A DNA stretch of 64,000 bases, taken from Neobacillus drentensis (GTDB taxonomy: Bacteria > Bacillota > Bacilli > Bacillales > Cytobacillaceae). Where the stretch lies: positions 2,594,001-2,658,000 of the forward strand of contig NZ_CP091110.1 of NCBI RefSeq assembly GCF_021560175.1, written 5' to 3'. The position numbers and the translations under genes are program-made. This document shows, piece after piece, positions 51,119-59,700 of the stretch. Each line of letters starts with the position of its first letter. The stretch's first letter is position 1. Under the pieces are notes generated by a model. That model saw only the letters and a list, made by a program, of their open reading frames with translations, had not been told where the DNA came from and made no database searches.

Positions 51119-52036
51119 TTAAAATGATACGATTGTTTCCCCTAGTAAAAGGACCTTTAATTGTTCTTTGGGCCTCTGTTGTTTTTCCCACTCGCGGTAT
51201 AACCGTGCCAATGCTTCCGGTCCAGTATCGTCCGCTAAGCGATAGGCACCGTAATGCATGGGAACAAAGGTTTTCGCTCGCAACTCAAGGAAGGCCTTGA
51301 CGCTATCCTCTGGATTAATGTGCGATACAGCCATAAACCATTCCGGTTCGTAAGCACCAATTGGCATAAACACCGTATCAATTTCAAACCGATCAGCAAT
51401 TTGTTTAAAACCGCTAAAATAGCCGGTATCGCCGACGAAATAAAGGGTTTCTTTCTCATTTTGAAATATCCATCCGCCCCAATGGGAGATATTCATATCA
51501 TTCAAGGAGCGCCTTGTCCAGTGTTGAGCAGGGACGAAGTGAATGGAAATGCCTTGATGTTCAACACTTTCCCACCAGTTCAGTTCGGTTACTATTTGAT
51601 AACCTTTTTTTAAAAAGAGTGATTTTAAACCAGCTGGTACATAATAATGAGGGTTGCCTTTTACTTTTTTTAACGTTGGAAAATCTAAGTGATCATAATG
51701 GCCATGCGAAATCACCACAACATCAATTTCTGGCATGTCCTCTAAGGCTATGCCGGGTGCCGTTAATCTCTTCTGAAAACCCATCCGCTTGGCCCAAACG
51801 GGGTCAGTTAAAATATTCATCCCATTTAGCTGGATTAAAAAGGTGGAATGGCCGATCCAGGTAAAGGTAGTTTTGCTCCTGTTTTCGTTGAGTTCTGTTA
51901 TCTTTTTTACTGGTGACTGTTCAATTTGACTCGTTAAATCCTTCACCTTGGCTTTTCTTTCTTTTTGCCATTTTCGCATATCTTTAAATGTTTTTTTATT
52001 TTCAACATCATCTAAATTTGCGTATCTCATCATCAT
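51119..52036 (-). CDS. MBL-fold metallohydrolase, NAPE-PLD/UlaG-like
   Basis: The 305-residue protein carries the metallo-beta-lactamase metal site VVISHGHYDHLD (HxHxDH, about residues 108-119), further His and Asp ligands in FVPAQHW, YFVGDTGYF and PMHYGAY, and a Trp-rich GHSTFLIQLNG start of the core. The N-terminal 45 residues are polar and charged. The group includes phospholipase D-like and lactonase-like enzymes. The substrate is not predictable. No signal peptide is visible. Confidence 0.88.
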   Translation of the reverse strand: MMMRYANLDDVENKKTFKDMRKWQKERKAKVKDLTSQIEQSPVKKITELNENRSKTTFTWIGHSTFLIQLNGMNILTDPVWAKRMGFQKRLTAPGIALEDMPEIDVVVISHGHYDHLDFPTLKKVKGNPHYYVPAGLKSLFLKKGYQIVTELNWWESVEHQGISIHFVPAQHWTRRSLNDMNISHWGGWIFQNEKETLYFVGDTGYFSGFKQIADRFEIDTVFMPIGAYEPEWFMAVSHINPEDSVKAFLELRAKTFVPMHYGAYRLADDTGPEALARLYREWEKQQRPKEQLKVLLLGETIVSF

Positions 52037-52295
52037 TCTTCACCTTGGTCTCTCGAGAGTTTGTACTTAAAATGAGTATAGCAATTTTTCATGCAACCAT
52101 CAAAAATGAACAATGTAACAATCACTTTAAATATTGTAATAAAACATTATGTCCATATTGGAAAATTGTTACGTTCATTAAAATAAGGTTAAAGTTTCCG
52201 CTCAGGTGCCGATTCGACAATATTTTAAAATAGGACTATTTATAATTAAGGGCAGAAGGTCAAAAATAACAGTCTATGAATGGAGGTTTTCTCAG

Positions 52296-52478
52296 GTGAG
52301 TGAATTACTTCAGGAAGCTGTCCACGATAAAAGACAAGGTATAATGGAACAATTAATCCAATCAGGGGTGTATAAGATAAAAAATAAGCATTTGTACGAA
52401 ATGACCCTGAGCGAATTAGAGAAAGAATACGTAAACATTGGCATGGCAAATGAGCCCAGCCAACATACTTATAGGTAA
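52296..52478 (+). CDS. fbpA: FbpA-like small basic protein (Fur-regulated family)
   Basis: The 60-residue protein SELLQEAVHDKRQGIMEQLI...KNKHLYEMTLSELEKEY matches the FbpA family, small proteins that in Bacillus subtilis act with the FsrA small RNA in the iron-sparing response. The start is GTG at 52296, nine bases after TGGAGG. I looked for a Fur box upstream and saw no clear match. The promoter has TATAAT at 52241 but no convincing -35. A strong terminator follows. Confidence 0.75.
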   Translation: MSELLQEAVHDKRQGIMEQLIQSGVYKIKNKHLYEMTLSELEKEYVNIGMANEPSQHTYR

Positions 52479-52503
52479 TATTCAGCTAATTCAAACATAA
52501 GCA

Positions 52504-52547
52504 CGAAAAGAAACCGCTCAAGGAGAGACCTGAGCGGTTTCTTTTCG
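52504..52547 (+). terminator. Terminator of the fbpA-like gene
   Basis: CGAAAAGAAACCGCTCA pairs with TGAGCGGTTTCTTTTCG (17 pairs) around a ten-base loop. Confidence 0.92.
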
Positions 52548-52673
52548 TTGGCTAAAATGGAATATATACTCTCACCACAATGGTCAAAATTGTTTCCAGA
52601 ATCAAATGGTTTACCGGAGCAAATAATATCCTTATCTGTTGTTGACAAAATTTAGAGTATGGGAGAGCGTTTA

Positions 52674-54104
52674 ATGGAGACAAAAAGCAAAGGACTGTCC
52701 GCGTGGCAGTTAACGATGATGGCTCTTGGAAGTGTCATTGGAGGTTCCTTCTTTTTAGGATCATCCGTTGCCATCCATGCAGCTGGGCCGTCTATTTTAT
52801 TGTCCTATATTTTAGCAGGCGTCCTTGTTTATTTAATTTTATATGCTTTGTCCGAAATGACGGTTGCTGATCCTACTGTCGGATCGTTTAGTAATTTCGC
52901 GGCGCGAGAACTTGGTTCAGGGTTTGGCTTTGTCGTAGGCTGGTTGTACTGGACAGGTACGGTTTTATCGATGTCGAGTGAAGCTACAGCCATAACCATC
53001 CTGCTTCGTGAATGGTTTCCCCATTTATCGATTGCTATTTTTGGAAGCATACTCATTGTTGGGGTTACACTCGTCAACTTATTAGGAGCGGACAAGTTTG
53101 GGAAGATTGTCAGCGGACTGTCAGGAGTAAAAATCTTTGCCATCGTGTTCTTTATCATTACAGCAATCGTGTTAATCGCAGGTCTGTTTCCTGGAGCAAA
53201 AGCGGTCGGTGCTGGGGAATTAGCAAGAGAATCCTTAATGCCCGGCGGGATCAAGGGTATTGCCGGCAGTATGTTACTGGTCGTTTTTGCTTATGCTGGT
53301 TTTGAAATCATTGGTTTAGCCGCTTCAGAAGCCCGAGATCCCCGCAATACGATTCCTAAGGCCATTCGGTATACCGTGTTTTCTTTAGTTGGATTGTATA
53401 TCCTTTATGCAGCCGTCCTCCTTCCTTTGATTCCGACAGCAGCTCTAAATGAAACCGTTAGTCCGATGGTGGCATCACTCGATCGATGGGGAATTGGCTG
53501 GGCAGGTTCGGCCCTCAATTTGGTGTTGATTTCGGCGAGTTTGTCGGCGATGCTGGCTGCCATCTTTGGGCTTGGCAGAATGATTCGTTCATTAGTGGAT
53601 GAGGGACATGCACCGCAATTGCTAAAAGATAATAGAAATGTACCTTATCGCGGCATTCTTTTTTCTGGCCTCGCCATGCTCTTAGGTTTAGGCTTCGGTT
53701 TGTTGTTTCCTAGAGTATATTTAGTCTTGATCAGCACCAGTGGATTTACGTTGATTTTTACGTATGCCGTCATTATGGCCAGCCATATCCGGTTTCGCAA
53801 AAGGGCAGGCTGTCCACCTGATGGGAACTGTCAAGTTAAGGGCTTTCCTTATACCTCCTATATAGCGTTGATTAGCTTAATCATTGTTCTTTTGAGTATG
53901 CCATTAATTCCGGGCCAAGGAACAGGGCTCGTGTCTGGGATTATCATGGTGGTCTTGTTTTCCGCTATTTATTTTGTGATGAGATATCGCTCTAGTGCCC
54001 AAACTAAAAAGGAAACCGGGAATCGAATCCCATCCAAACCAGAGTTATTAACAGAATTCTCGGTGGAACTGACTCCAAATCAAGAAGAAAATAAAAATAA
54101 ATAA
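52674..54104 (+). CDS. APC-family amino acid permease
   Basis: The 476-residue protein has about 12 transmembrane helices with the APC motif LTMMALGSVIGGSFFLGSSVAI (TM1, residues 14-35), AYAGFEIIGLAASEARDPRNTIPKAI (about 213-238) and SLVDEGHAPQLL. It is most like the GABA/proline-type branch. The amino acid cannot be assigned. The ATG at 52674 follows GGGAGAG. An ATG at 52659 is also in frame. No biosynthetic neighbour is present. Confidence 0.9.
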   Translation: METKSKGLSAWQLTMMALGSVIGGSFFLGSSVAIHAAGPSILLSYILAGVLVYLILYALSEMTVADPTVGSFSNFAARELGSGFGFVVGWLYWTGTVLSMSSEATAITILLREWFPHLSIAIFGSILIVGVTLVNLLGADKFGKIVSGLSGVKIFAIVFFIITAIVLIAGLFPGAKAVGAGELARESLMPGGIKGIAGSMLLVVFAYAGFEIIGLAASEARDPRNTIPKAIRYTVFSLVGLYILYAAVLLPLIPTAALNETVSPMVASLDRWGIGWAGSALNLVLISASLSAMLAAIFGLGRMIRSLVDEGHAPQLLKDNRNVPYRGILFSGLAMLLGLGFGLLFPRVYLVLISTSGFTLIFTYAVIMASHIRFRKRAGCPPDGNCQVKGFPYTSYIALISLIIVLLSMPLIPGQGTGLVSGIIMVVLFSAIYFVMRYRSSAQTKKETGNRIPSKPELLTEFSVELTPNQEENKNK

Positions 54105-54119
54105 GTTCTGTCGAAAAAG

Positions 54120-54167
54120 GCTGATTCGGGCAAGTCGTTACGTACGATGATGCGAGTCAGTTTTTTT
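54120..54167 (+). terminator. Terminator of the permease gene
   Basis: CTGATTCGGGC and GCGAGTCAG pair with some mismatches, followed by eight T. Confidence 0.7.
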
Positions 54168-54278
54168 TACGCCCTGTTCCAATCCAGACGATTTCTTTTA
54201 ACAACATTGCCCATCCGTGAATAAGAATAATGAGTAGCATAGGATTGCAAGAATCTGCTGGTTATGGGAGGAGAAACG

Positions 54279-54746
54279 GTGGAAATTGAATACCAGTATC
54301 GTTTCGGATTACCTAGATCAATGGTTTGGAAGTATATTAAAAATGAAAAGGTTCTAAAGAAATCACTACCGGGATGCAAGTCATTTTCGGAGACATCACC
54401 TGGCATTTACGCGGGTGAAATGGAAATCAATATGGGACCAATCCAAGATCTTTTTAAGCTAGAAATTCACCTTGCTGAAGAAAAATCGCCAGCCTTATTA
54501 CGACTCAAGATCAACGGGGATGGCAGTCTGGGTCAAATGAATGGCATGGCTCTACTCTTATTTAAAGAGAACAAAGGGGTAACCCACTTAACCTGTAAAG
54601 CAAAAGGCGAGGTATCAGGGGCACTGGGGTTAGCAGGGAAGAGGCTTTTAGATTCTGGCGCCACCAAGGGAGTAGAAAGCTTTTTCCTGCAGCTTGAAAA
54701 AGAAATCAAACGAAAACTGTATGAGGTAAAAAAAAGAAACAGATGA
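54279..54746 (+). CDS. SRPBCC/CoxG-like protein
   Basis: The 155-residue cytoplasmic protein has the START-like fold pattern of CoxG: PRSMVWKYIKNEKVLKKSLPGCKSF (about 13-37), YAGEMEINMGPIQD and SGALGLAGKRLLDSGATKGVESFFLQLEKEI. CoxG relatives bind hydrophobic cofactors or membranes, but no CO-dehydrogenase genes are nearby, so the role is open. The GTG at 54279 follows GGGAGGAG. An ATG at 54264 overlaps that ribosome site. Confidence 0.75.
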   Translation: MEIEYQYRFGLPRSMVWKYIKNEKVLKKSLPGCKSFSETSPGIYAGEMEINMGPIQDLFKLEIHLAEEKSPALLRLKINGDGSLGQMNGMALLLFKENKGVTHLTCKAKGEVSGALGLAGKRLLDSGATKGVESFFLQLEKEIKRKLYEVKKRNR

Positions 54747-54861
54747 CGGAGCGGTTGGGAAATCGCTCTTTTTGTTTTCTGGAATGATTGTACAACCATT
54801 CATATTTCTCTCTCTGCTTGGTAAACCTAACATCAGAAGAATGAATTGGAGGCACTTATTA

Positions 54862-55311
54862 GTGAAACAATCCAAATTATTTTTACTCATTATGTTAATT
54901 CTTCCTTGGTTTTCCATCCCGTTATTAGGAAAGAAAACAGTCAAGAGATTCTGGCCGGCATGCCTTTTTATTGCCATCGTTGTACGATTGGAAAGTATGA
55001 TTGCGAAGAAAAGGCACTGGTGGTATTTTTATGAAAAGATAAGCCCGAACGCAATCGGAGAATTCCCGTTAATTTGGGGCCCTTTCTTTATTGGCTCGAT
55101 GTGGATCTTAAAATTCACCTATGGGAAATTTTGGATTTACACCATAACCAATCTTGTCATTGATACAGCTTTTACCTTTCCATTCGTAAGCTTCTTAGAA
55201 AAATTTAGAATCGCTTCTTTGATCCAATTGAAGAAATATCAGCTTTCAATCCTCTTTTTTATAAAGTCAATGCTGCTTTACGGTTTTCATTTTTTAAAAG
55301 AAAAAAGGTAA
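54862..55311 (+). CDS. Multi-pass membrane protein, CBO0543-like
   Basis: The 149-residue protein has four or five hydrophobic segments, with the motif RHWWYFYEKISPNAIGEFPLIWGPFFIGSMWILK (about 50-83) seen in a Bacillus/Clostridium family of unknown function (CBO0543-type, from memory). I use the GTG at 54862, preceded by TTGGAGG. Longer readings begin before that ribosome site. It is 24 bases before the DUF3231 gene and probably co-transcribed with it. Confidence 0.65.
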   Translation: MKQSKLFLLIMLILPWFSIPLLGKKTVKRFWPACLFIAIVVRLESMIAKKRHWWYFYEKISPNAIGEFPLIWGPFFIGSMWILKFTYGKFWIYTITNLVIDTAFTFPFVSFLEKFRIASLIQLKKYQLSILFFIKSMLLYGFHFLKEKR

Positions 55312-55335
55312 CTCATTCCGTGAGGAGGGTTCTAA

Positions 55336-56340
55336 ATGGTAGGTCAATCTGAAATCCGTCTGACGGCAGCGGAAATGTCGACTTTATGGTCTCAATACAT
55401 AAATGATACCTCTGCTATTTGTGTGAACAGGCACTTTTTAGAAAAAGCTACTGACCCAGAAGTACGAACCATTATTGAATTTACTTTAACTGAAGCGAAA
55501 ATTCATGTTGAGTTTCTACAGGATTTTTTTAATAAAGAAGACTTTCCCATTCCATTTGGCTTTACGGACAGGGATGTATTGCCGGAAGCGCCAAAACTGT
55601 TTTCCGATACGTTCGTTTTGATGTTTTTAAGACAAATGTCCATTCTAGCCATGACCGCCAGCAGCGCGGCTTTAGGATTAACGACACGAGAAGATGTAGT
55701 ATCTTTTCATAAACGAGTTTTACAAGCAGCGGTTAAACTGCAAGACCTAACGCGCCACTTGATGTTAAAACAAGGGACATATATTAGACCACCGTTTATT
55801 TCAACACCTGATAAAGTAGACTTTGTCGAGAAACAGCAATTTATAAACGGAATTCTTGGTAAAAAAAGAGCGTTGACATCGATTGAGATTACTCATCTGT
55901 TTATGAATGTACAAACAAATGCGATTGGAAAAGCTTTAATCACAGGATTTGGTCAGATCGCCAAGAGCGAAGAGGTCAAGCAGTTCCTGAATAGAGGCAA
56001 ACAAATTGCTCATAAACACATGAATATCTTTAGCGATTTCCTCATGAAAGAAGATCTTCCCGCACCAATGAGCTGGGATGCGGCTGTAATGGATTCCACA
56101 GCATCGATATTTTCAGATAAGTTAATGATGTTTATGACATCAGCGATGATTGCTGCTGGAGTTGGTAACTATGGAATGGCTATGGCTGCAAGTCCTAGGA
56201 AAGATCTGGCCTTTCGGTATGCCTCTTTGATTCCTGAAATTTCCTTATATGCGGAAGATGGGGCCAATATTTTAATAAAAAATGGCTGGATGGAGGAACC
56301 TCCGCAAGCGGATGATAAGGATCAATTGATGAATCGTTAG
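55336..56340 (+). CDS. DUF3231 protein, two ferritin-like repeats
   Basis: The 334-residue protein consists of two similar halves of about 160 residues. Each begins with LTAAEMSTLWSQYINDTSAICVNRHFL or LTSIEITHLFMNVQTNAIGKALITGF and ends with DFFNKEDFPIPFGFTDRDVLP or DFLMKEDLPAPMSWDAAVMD. This internal repeat and all-helical composition define DUF3231, common in spore-formers. The function is unknown. The ribosome site is GTGAGGAGGG. A terminator follows. Confidence 0.9.
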   Translation: MVGQSEIRLTAAEMSTLWSQYINDTSAICVNRHFLEKATDPEVRTIIEFTLTEAKIHVEFLQDFFNKEDFPIPFGFTDRDVLPEAPKLFSDTFVLMFLRQMSILAMTASSAALGLTTREDVVSFHKRVLQAAVKLQDLTRHLMLKQGTYIRPPFISTPDKVDFVEKQQFINGILGKKRALTSIEITHLFMNVQTNAIGKALITGFGQIAKSEEVKQFLNRGKQIAHKHMNIFSDFLMKEDLPAPMSWDAAVMDSTASIFSDKLMMFMTSAMIAAGVGNYGMAMAASPRKDLAFRYASLIPEISLYAEDGANILIKNGWMEEPPQADDKDQLMNR

Positions 56341-56354
56341 AATTCGTCAAGAAA

Positions 56355-56400
56355 AGAAGCATTGCCATTTCCCATTGAGGAAAAGCAATGCTTCCTTTTA
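56355..56400. terminator. Terminator between the DUF3231 gene and the YhcN-like gene
   Basis: GAAGCATTGC and GCAATGCTTC form a 10-bp stem around a long loop, with T on the plus strand (CTTTTA). It lies between two convergent genes. Confidence 0.8.
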
Positions 56401-56404
56401 CCGC

Positions 56405-57295
56405 TTAACGGAAGATGTTCTTAACGGTATTGTTAAAGTCGTTCCAAAGGTTGTTGTTGTTTTTGTTACGTCCTTTTGTGTTTAAATCAGTTGAATAGTT
56501 GGTCATTTGACGAAAGAAGTCCCGATCATATGAAATATAGACGCGGTGGACTCCCTTATCTGCTGTACGGACTTGATCGGCAATTCGCTGATCAAGAGGT
56601 GATGACACGCTGCGGTAGTTCGTACCAGTAGTCCCATCATTTGTTCCAGCAGTACCGTCATTTGTGCCGGTAAAAGTAGTATTGTTGTTGTTCATGGTCC
56701 CTGTGTTGTTGTTATTATTTGTGCCGCGAATACCAATTGTACCACGGGTGTTCGAAGCACCTCCAGCGCCAGGGTTTAAGCCAGTCCCTGTATTGTCAAG
56801 CGCATTTACACCGGTCGTACTAGGGTAGTTTCCGTTCAGACCAGTTCCTGCACCACGTGCTGTAAGGTGGTTGTCACGTCCATTTGTTCCAGTGGTCCCT
56901 AAATTATTATTGGTACCAGTGATGCCAGTGGTTCCCCTAGTACCTGTTGTGTTGTTACGATTGTTTGTGGTACCCGTTCCCGTTTGGAAGCGATTGTTTT
57001 TTAAGCGGACGGCAACATATGCGTCATTGTTTCGGATGATAACATGTGCTAAATCCACTTCTTGCAGTTTCTCAACCGCTCGTCCTGCACGGTTTGAATA
57101 GCGTAAGTTGTGAGTATTTACATTGTTAACATTAAGGCGGTTATTGTTATCGTTCCTGACGTTGCGAACATCAAGCGCATTGTTGTTCATGTCATTTCTT
57201 AGGTTGTTTTTAGTTCCATTATCGGCACAACCAGTTAAACCAACGAGGGTAGAAGCTAATACGAAAGTGACTAAACCTTTTTTCAAGAACTTCAC
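56405..57295 (-). CDS. YhcN/YlaJ-family lipoprotein with Asn/Thr/Gly-rich insert
   Basis: The 296-residue protein has a lipoprotein signal (lipobox LTGC, Cys23), an N-terminal part (about 75-105, RAGRAVEKLQEVDLAHVIIRNNDAYVAVRL) and a C-terminal part (about 225-296, LDQRIADQVRTADKGVHRVYISYDRDFFRQM) that match the two halves of the YhcN/YlaJ spore lipoprotein domain. Between them lie about 115 residues almost wholly of Asn, Thr, Gly and Ala. Relatives are inner spore-membrane proteins expressed in the forespore. I could not identify a SigG promoter with confidence. Confidence 0.88.
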   Translation of the reverse strand: MKFLKKGLVTFVLASTLVGLTGCADNGTKNNLRNDMNNNALDVRNVRNDNNNRLNVNNVNTHNLRYSNRAGRAVEKLQEVDLAHVIIRNNDAYVAVRLKNNRFQTGTGTTNNRNNTTGTRGTTGITGTNNNLGTTGTNGRDNHLTARGAGTGLNGNYPSTTGVNALDNTGTGLNPGAGGASNTRGTIGIRGTNNNNNTGTMNNNNTTFTGTNDGTAGTNDGTTGTNYRSVSSPLDQRIADQVRTADKGVHRVYISYDRDFFRQMTNYSTDLNTKGRNKNNNNLWNDFNNTVKNIFR

Positions 57296-57480
57296 TCCCT
57301 AAAAATAATGTGGTACATATATATCGTCACCTAGATGAGGGGAACTATTCGAGACCAGACAGAGGTAAATATTGATATGACTATTCTCACTTAGGGGAGT
57401 AGGGATTCACTTGAATTGTCGGATTATGGTAGGATAAAGGGTGAAATGAAAATGGTAAATTAAAAACGGGGGAACTGAAA

Positions 57481-58506
57481 ATGTACAGCTTTAAGAATGA
57501 CTACAGTGAGGGAGCACATCCACAAATCCTAAAGGCAATCATGGAGACCAATTTAGTTCAAGAAGAAGGATATGGGGAAGACCGCTATTCTTTACAGGCA
57601 ATCGAGCTGATAAAGAAAAAACTGGGACGGGCTGACGTGGATATACATTTCTTAACAGGAGGGACGCAAACAAATCTGACAGCTATTTCGGCATTTTTAA
57701 GACCGCATGAGGCGGCTATTTCTGTAAGTAGCGGTCATATTCTTGGCCACGAGACGGGTGCGATCGAGGCAACAGGGCATAAGGTTCTGTCGGTGGAAAG
57801 TAAGGACGGGAAACTAACACCAGCAGGTGTGCAAGCTGTCCTAGAAGGTCATCCTGATGAACATATGGTTAAACCAAAACTTGTATACATATCCAATTCG
57901 ACGGAAATCGGCTCGATTTATAAAAAAGAAGAGCTGCAGGCGTTAAGTGATTTTTGTCGGGAAAAGAATCTTATTTTATATATGGACGGGGCAAGACTCG
58001 GGTCTGCACTTTGTTCAAAGGAAAATGATCTTCAAATAAGTGATTTGCCTGACCTTGTTGATGCTTTCTATATCGGTGGAACGAAGAATGGAGCGTTGTT
58101 GGGCGAGGCATTGGTGATTTGCCGCGAGTCTCTTAAGGAGGATTTTCGTTATCATATTAAGCAAAAAGGGGCGCTCTTAGCGAAGGGAAGATTAGTCGGG
58201 ATCCAATTTCTTGAATTGTTCCGGGAACATTTGTTTTTTGATTTGGCGGAGCATGCCAATCGGATGGCTGCTTTGCTTCAAGATGCTTTCAAACAAGCGG
58301 ATGTGAAGTTTTTAACGAATTCTCCGTCGAATCAAATTTTTCCGATTTTACCTGTTAAGGTGATTGCTGAGTTGGAGAAGAAGTATTCGTTTCATGTTTG
58401 GGAGAAGGTTGATGAAGATCAATCGGCGATTCGATTAGTGACTTCTTGGGCAACGAAAGAGGAAGAGGTTGTTGGCTTTATTGAGGAACTGAAAAAATGG
58501 GTGTAG
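57481..58506 (+). CDS. Low-specificity threonine aldolase family protein
   Basis: The 341-residue PLP enzyme shows NDYSEGAHPQIL at the N-terminus, FLTGGTQTNLTAISAFLRPHEA (about 58-79), LYMDGARLGSAL (about 168-179, Asp and Arg of the cofactor site) and the Schiff-base lysine in IGGTKNGALLGE (Lys about 203). Relatives split threonine or allo-threonine to glycine and acetaldehyde; some act on other beta-hydroxy amino acids. The gene is monocistronic, with GGGGGAA before the ATG. Confidence 0.92.
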   Translation: MYSFKNDYSEGAHPQILKAIMETNLVQEEGYGEDRYSLQAIELIKKKLGRADVDIHFLTGGTQTNLTAISAFLRPHEAAISVSSGHILGHETGAIEATGHKVLSVESKDGKLTPAGVQAVLEGHPDEHMVKPKLVYISNSTEIGSIYKKEELQALSDFCREKNLILYMDGARLGSALCSKENDLQISDLPDLVDAFYIGGTKNGALLGEALVICRESLKEDFRYHIKQKGALLAKGRLVGIQFLELFREHLFFDLAEHANRMAALLQDAFKQADVKFLTNSPSNQIFPILPVKVIAELEKKYSFHVWEKVDEDQSAIRLVTSWATKEEEVVGFIEELKKWV

Positions 58507-58603
58507 GGCGGTAGAACAATCTATAAAATAATTTAAGTATCATATTTCGATTCTCATGTTCTTAAAAATCCCCTTAAATAAGAGTTGTGTATGTAATTTG
58601 CCT

Positions 58604-58736
58604 GTTGATTTCCGCTCCAGGCGGCTTCGCTTTCCGCGGGCGTGCCGGGGAGCCTCCTCGGCGCTTTTAGCGCCTGCGGGGTCTCCCCTGTCCCGTACTC
58701 CCGCAGGAGTCTTCGCCGCCTTCCGCTCCAATCAAC
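58604..58736 (+). repeat. GTTGATT...AATCAAC dispersed repeat, 133 bp
   Basis: The element runs from GTTGATTTCCGCTCCAGG to CCGCTCCAATCAAC and matches the 50835 copy without its insert. It lies between convergent genes. The interior has strong inverse blocks (GCGGGCG/CCCGCAG and GGCGC/GCGCC), so transcripts would fold tightly. Confidence 0.8.
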
Positions 58737-58767
58737 AGGGTTCTTTTACTTAGTCTAAATTAAAAAG

Positions 58768-58807
58768 ACACCCCTAAAGTTAGAGTGAAATCTGACTTTT
58801 GGGGTGT
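58768..58807 (-). terminator. Terminator of the small coiled-coil gene
   Basis: ACACCCCTAAAGT and ACTTTTGGGGTGT pair around a 14-base loop. On the minus strand TCTTTTTAA follows. Confidence 0.88.
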
Positions 58808-58811
58808 TTAT

Positions 58812-58970
58812 TTATGTCTGTTTATCTTTTTTTGAGTACTTCTCCAGTTTGTTCATTAATTCGTTTAATTTTTGTTCGAGGGTATCCAGTTTTTCCTTCT
58901 CTTTCTGGATAATTTTTTCGAGTCGATCTTCCATTGAATCATCATTTAAAGGAGTGTTGGCTGAAGTCAT
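58812..58970 (-). CDS. Small coiled-coil protein, 52 residues
   Basis: I read an ATG at 58970 preceded by AAAGGA and a stop at 58812. The protein begins MTSANTPLNDDSMEDRLEKI and continues as one charged helix rich in Lys, Glu and Leu (EKEKLDTLEQKLNELMNKLEKY) with heptad spacing of Leu and Met. It is likely a short coiled coil. A terminator lies directly after the stop, which supports a real gene. The function is unknown. Confidence 0.65.
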   Translation of the reverse strand: MTSANTPLNDDSMEDRLEKIIQKEKEKLDTLEQKLNELMNKLEKYSKKDKQT

Positions 58971-59039
58971 AAGGAATCAGTCCTTTTTTAAATGATATTT
59001 TTTGATAAAAAGAGAGGCTGGACTGATACCTGTATCCTA

Positions 59040-59261
59040 TTACCGTTTTTTCTTCTTGGACAGGTCAGCAACGGCATTTTTCCCTTTTGTGACTTTTTCT
59101 AATACCACTTGAACATGATACTTATTTTCTTCCACATTGGTAACACTTGAAATGGTTCCTTTTTTTCCTTTTATTTTTAATTCTTCCCCAACGGAAGGGA
59201 CCCGTTGAAGGAGCTGGCTTAACAAAAGGTTTTTGTTTTCAAAAAAATGAACGGCAAACAT
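59040..59261 (-). CDS. Small basic protein of unknown function, 73 residues
   Basis: The protein has a central beta pattern VPSVGEELKIKGKKGTISSVTNVEENKYHVQVVLEKV, similar to small KOW/SH3-like barrels, and a basic end (SKKKKR). The ribosome site AAGGTGAG is five bases before the ATG. I do not recognise the family. It lies alone between two other small minus-strand genes. Confidence 0.7.
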   Translation of the reverse strand: MFAVHFFENKNLLLSQLLQRVPSVGEELKIKGKKGTISSVTNVEENKYHVQVVLEKVTKGKNAVADLSKKKKR

Positions 59262-59360
59262 TTAGTCTCACCTTTTTTCATATAGAATGGGTTAGAAATA
59301 AATCCTCATCTAAATATATGATTATTATAAAATTAGAGACCATGTTCATTAAAAATTGTA

Positions 59361-59386
59361 CAAAAAAGATCTCACATTGGAGATCT
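59361..59386 (-). terminator. Terminator of the regulator/membrane-protein pair
   Basis: AGATCTC and GAGATCT pair around ACATTG. On the minus strand TTTTTTG follows. It ends the unit read from 60024 through 59399. Confidence 0.75.
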
Positions 59387-59398
59387 CATCATGAGCGA

Positions 59399-59665
59399 CT
59401 ATTCAACTTCTTTAAGCATGCTTTCAATATTGGTTAAACGTGTGCTCAAATCATTAATCGCTTTTAATTGCTGCTGTTGAAAATGAGTATTTTCTTGTTC
59501 TAATTTTAGACGTTCTTCTGCACGGCGTTCCGTCCTTCTAACAACCCGAATGATATAAACGATCAAAACAATCACAAGCAGAATTGGCAAAATGAACGAA
59601 CCGAGGCCAATTATAGGAAATATAAAATCGCCTGCATTTAAGTTAGAAAACATAATAGGTAACAT
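59399..59665 (-). CDS. Single-pass membrane protein with coiled-coil tail
   Basis: The 88-residue protein has one hydrophobic segment (about residues 14-41) followed by a charged helix, RVVRRTERRAEERLKLEQENT and LKAINDLSTRLTNIESMLKE, typical of short Bacillus membrane proteins resembling DUF4083. It lies 35 bases after the ArsR-like gene and is probably co-transcribed. The start is uncertain: ATG at 59665 touches the AAAGGA box, and the ATG at 59653 is 12 bases away. Confidence 0.65.
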   Translation of the reverse strand: MLPIMFSNLNAGDFIFPIIGLGSFILPILLVIVLIVYIIRVVRRTERRAEERLKLEQENTHFQQQQLKAINDLSTRLTNIESMLKEVE

Positions 59666-59700
59666 TCCTTTCCAAAATTTTTAAAAATAATACTCTAAAG

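Noticed and set aside
52037-52295. Fur box upstream of the FbpA-like gene
   Set aside because: I found AT-rich inverse stretches (TGTAACAAT and ATTGTTACG) but no match to the GATAATGATAATC-type Fur site.
58540-58753. Open frames of 63 and 65 residues on both strands
   Set aside because: Both are translations of the 133-bp dispersed repeat, without ribosome sites.
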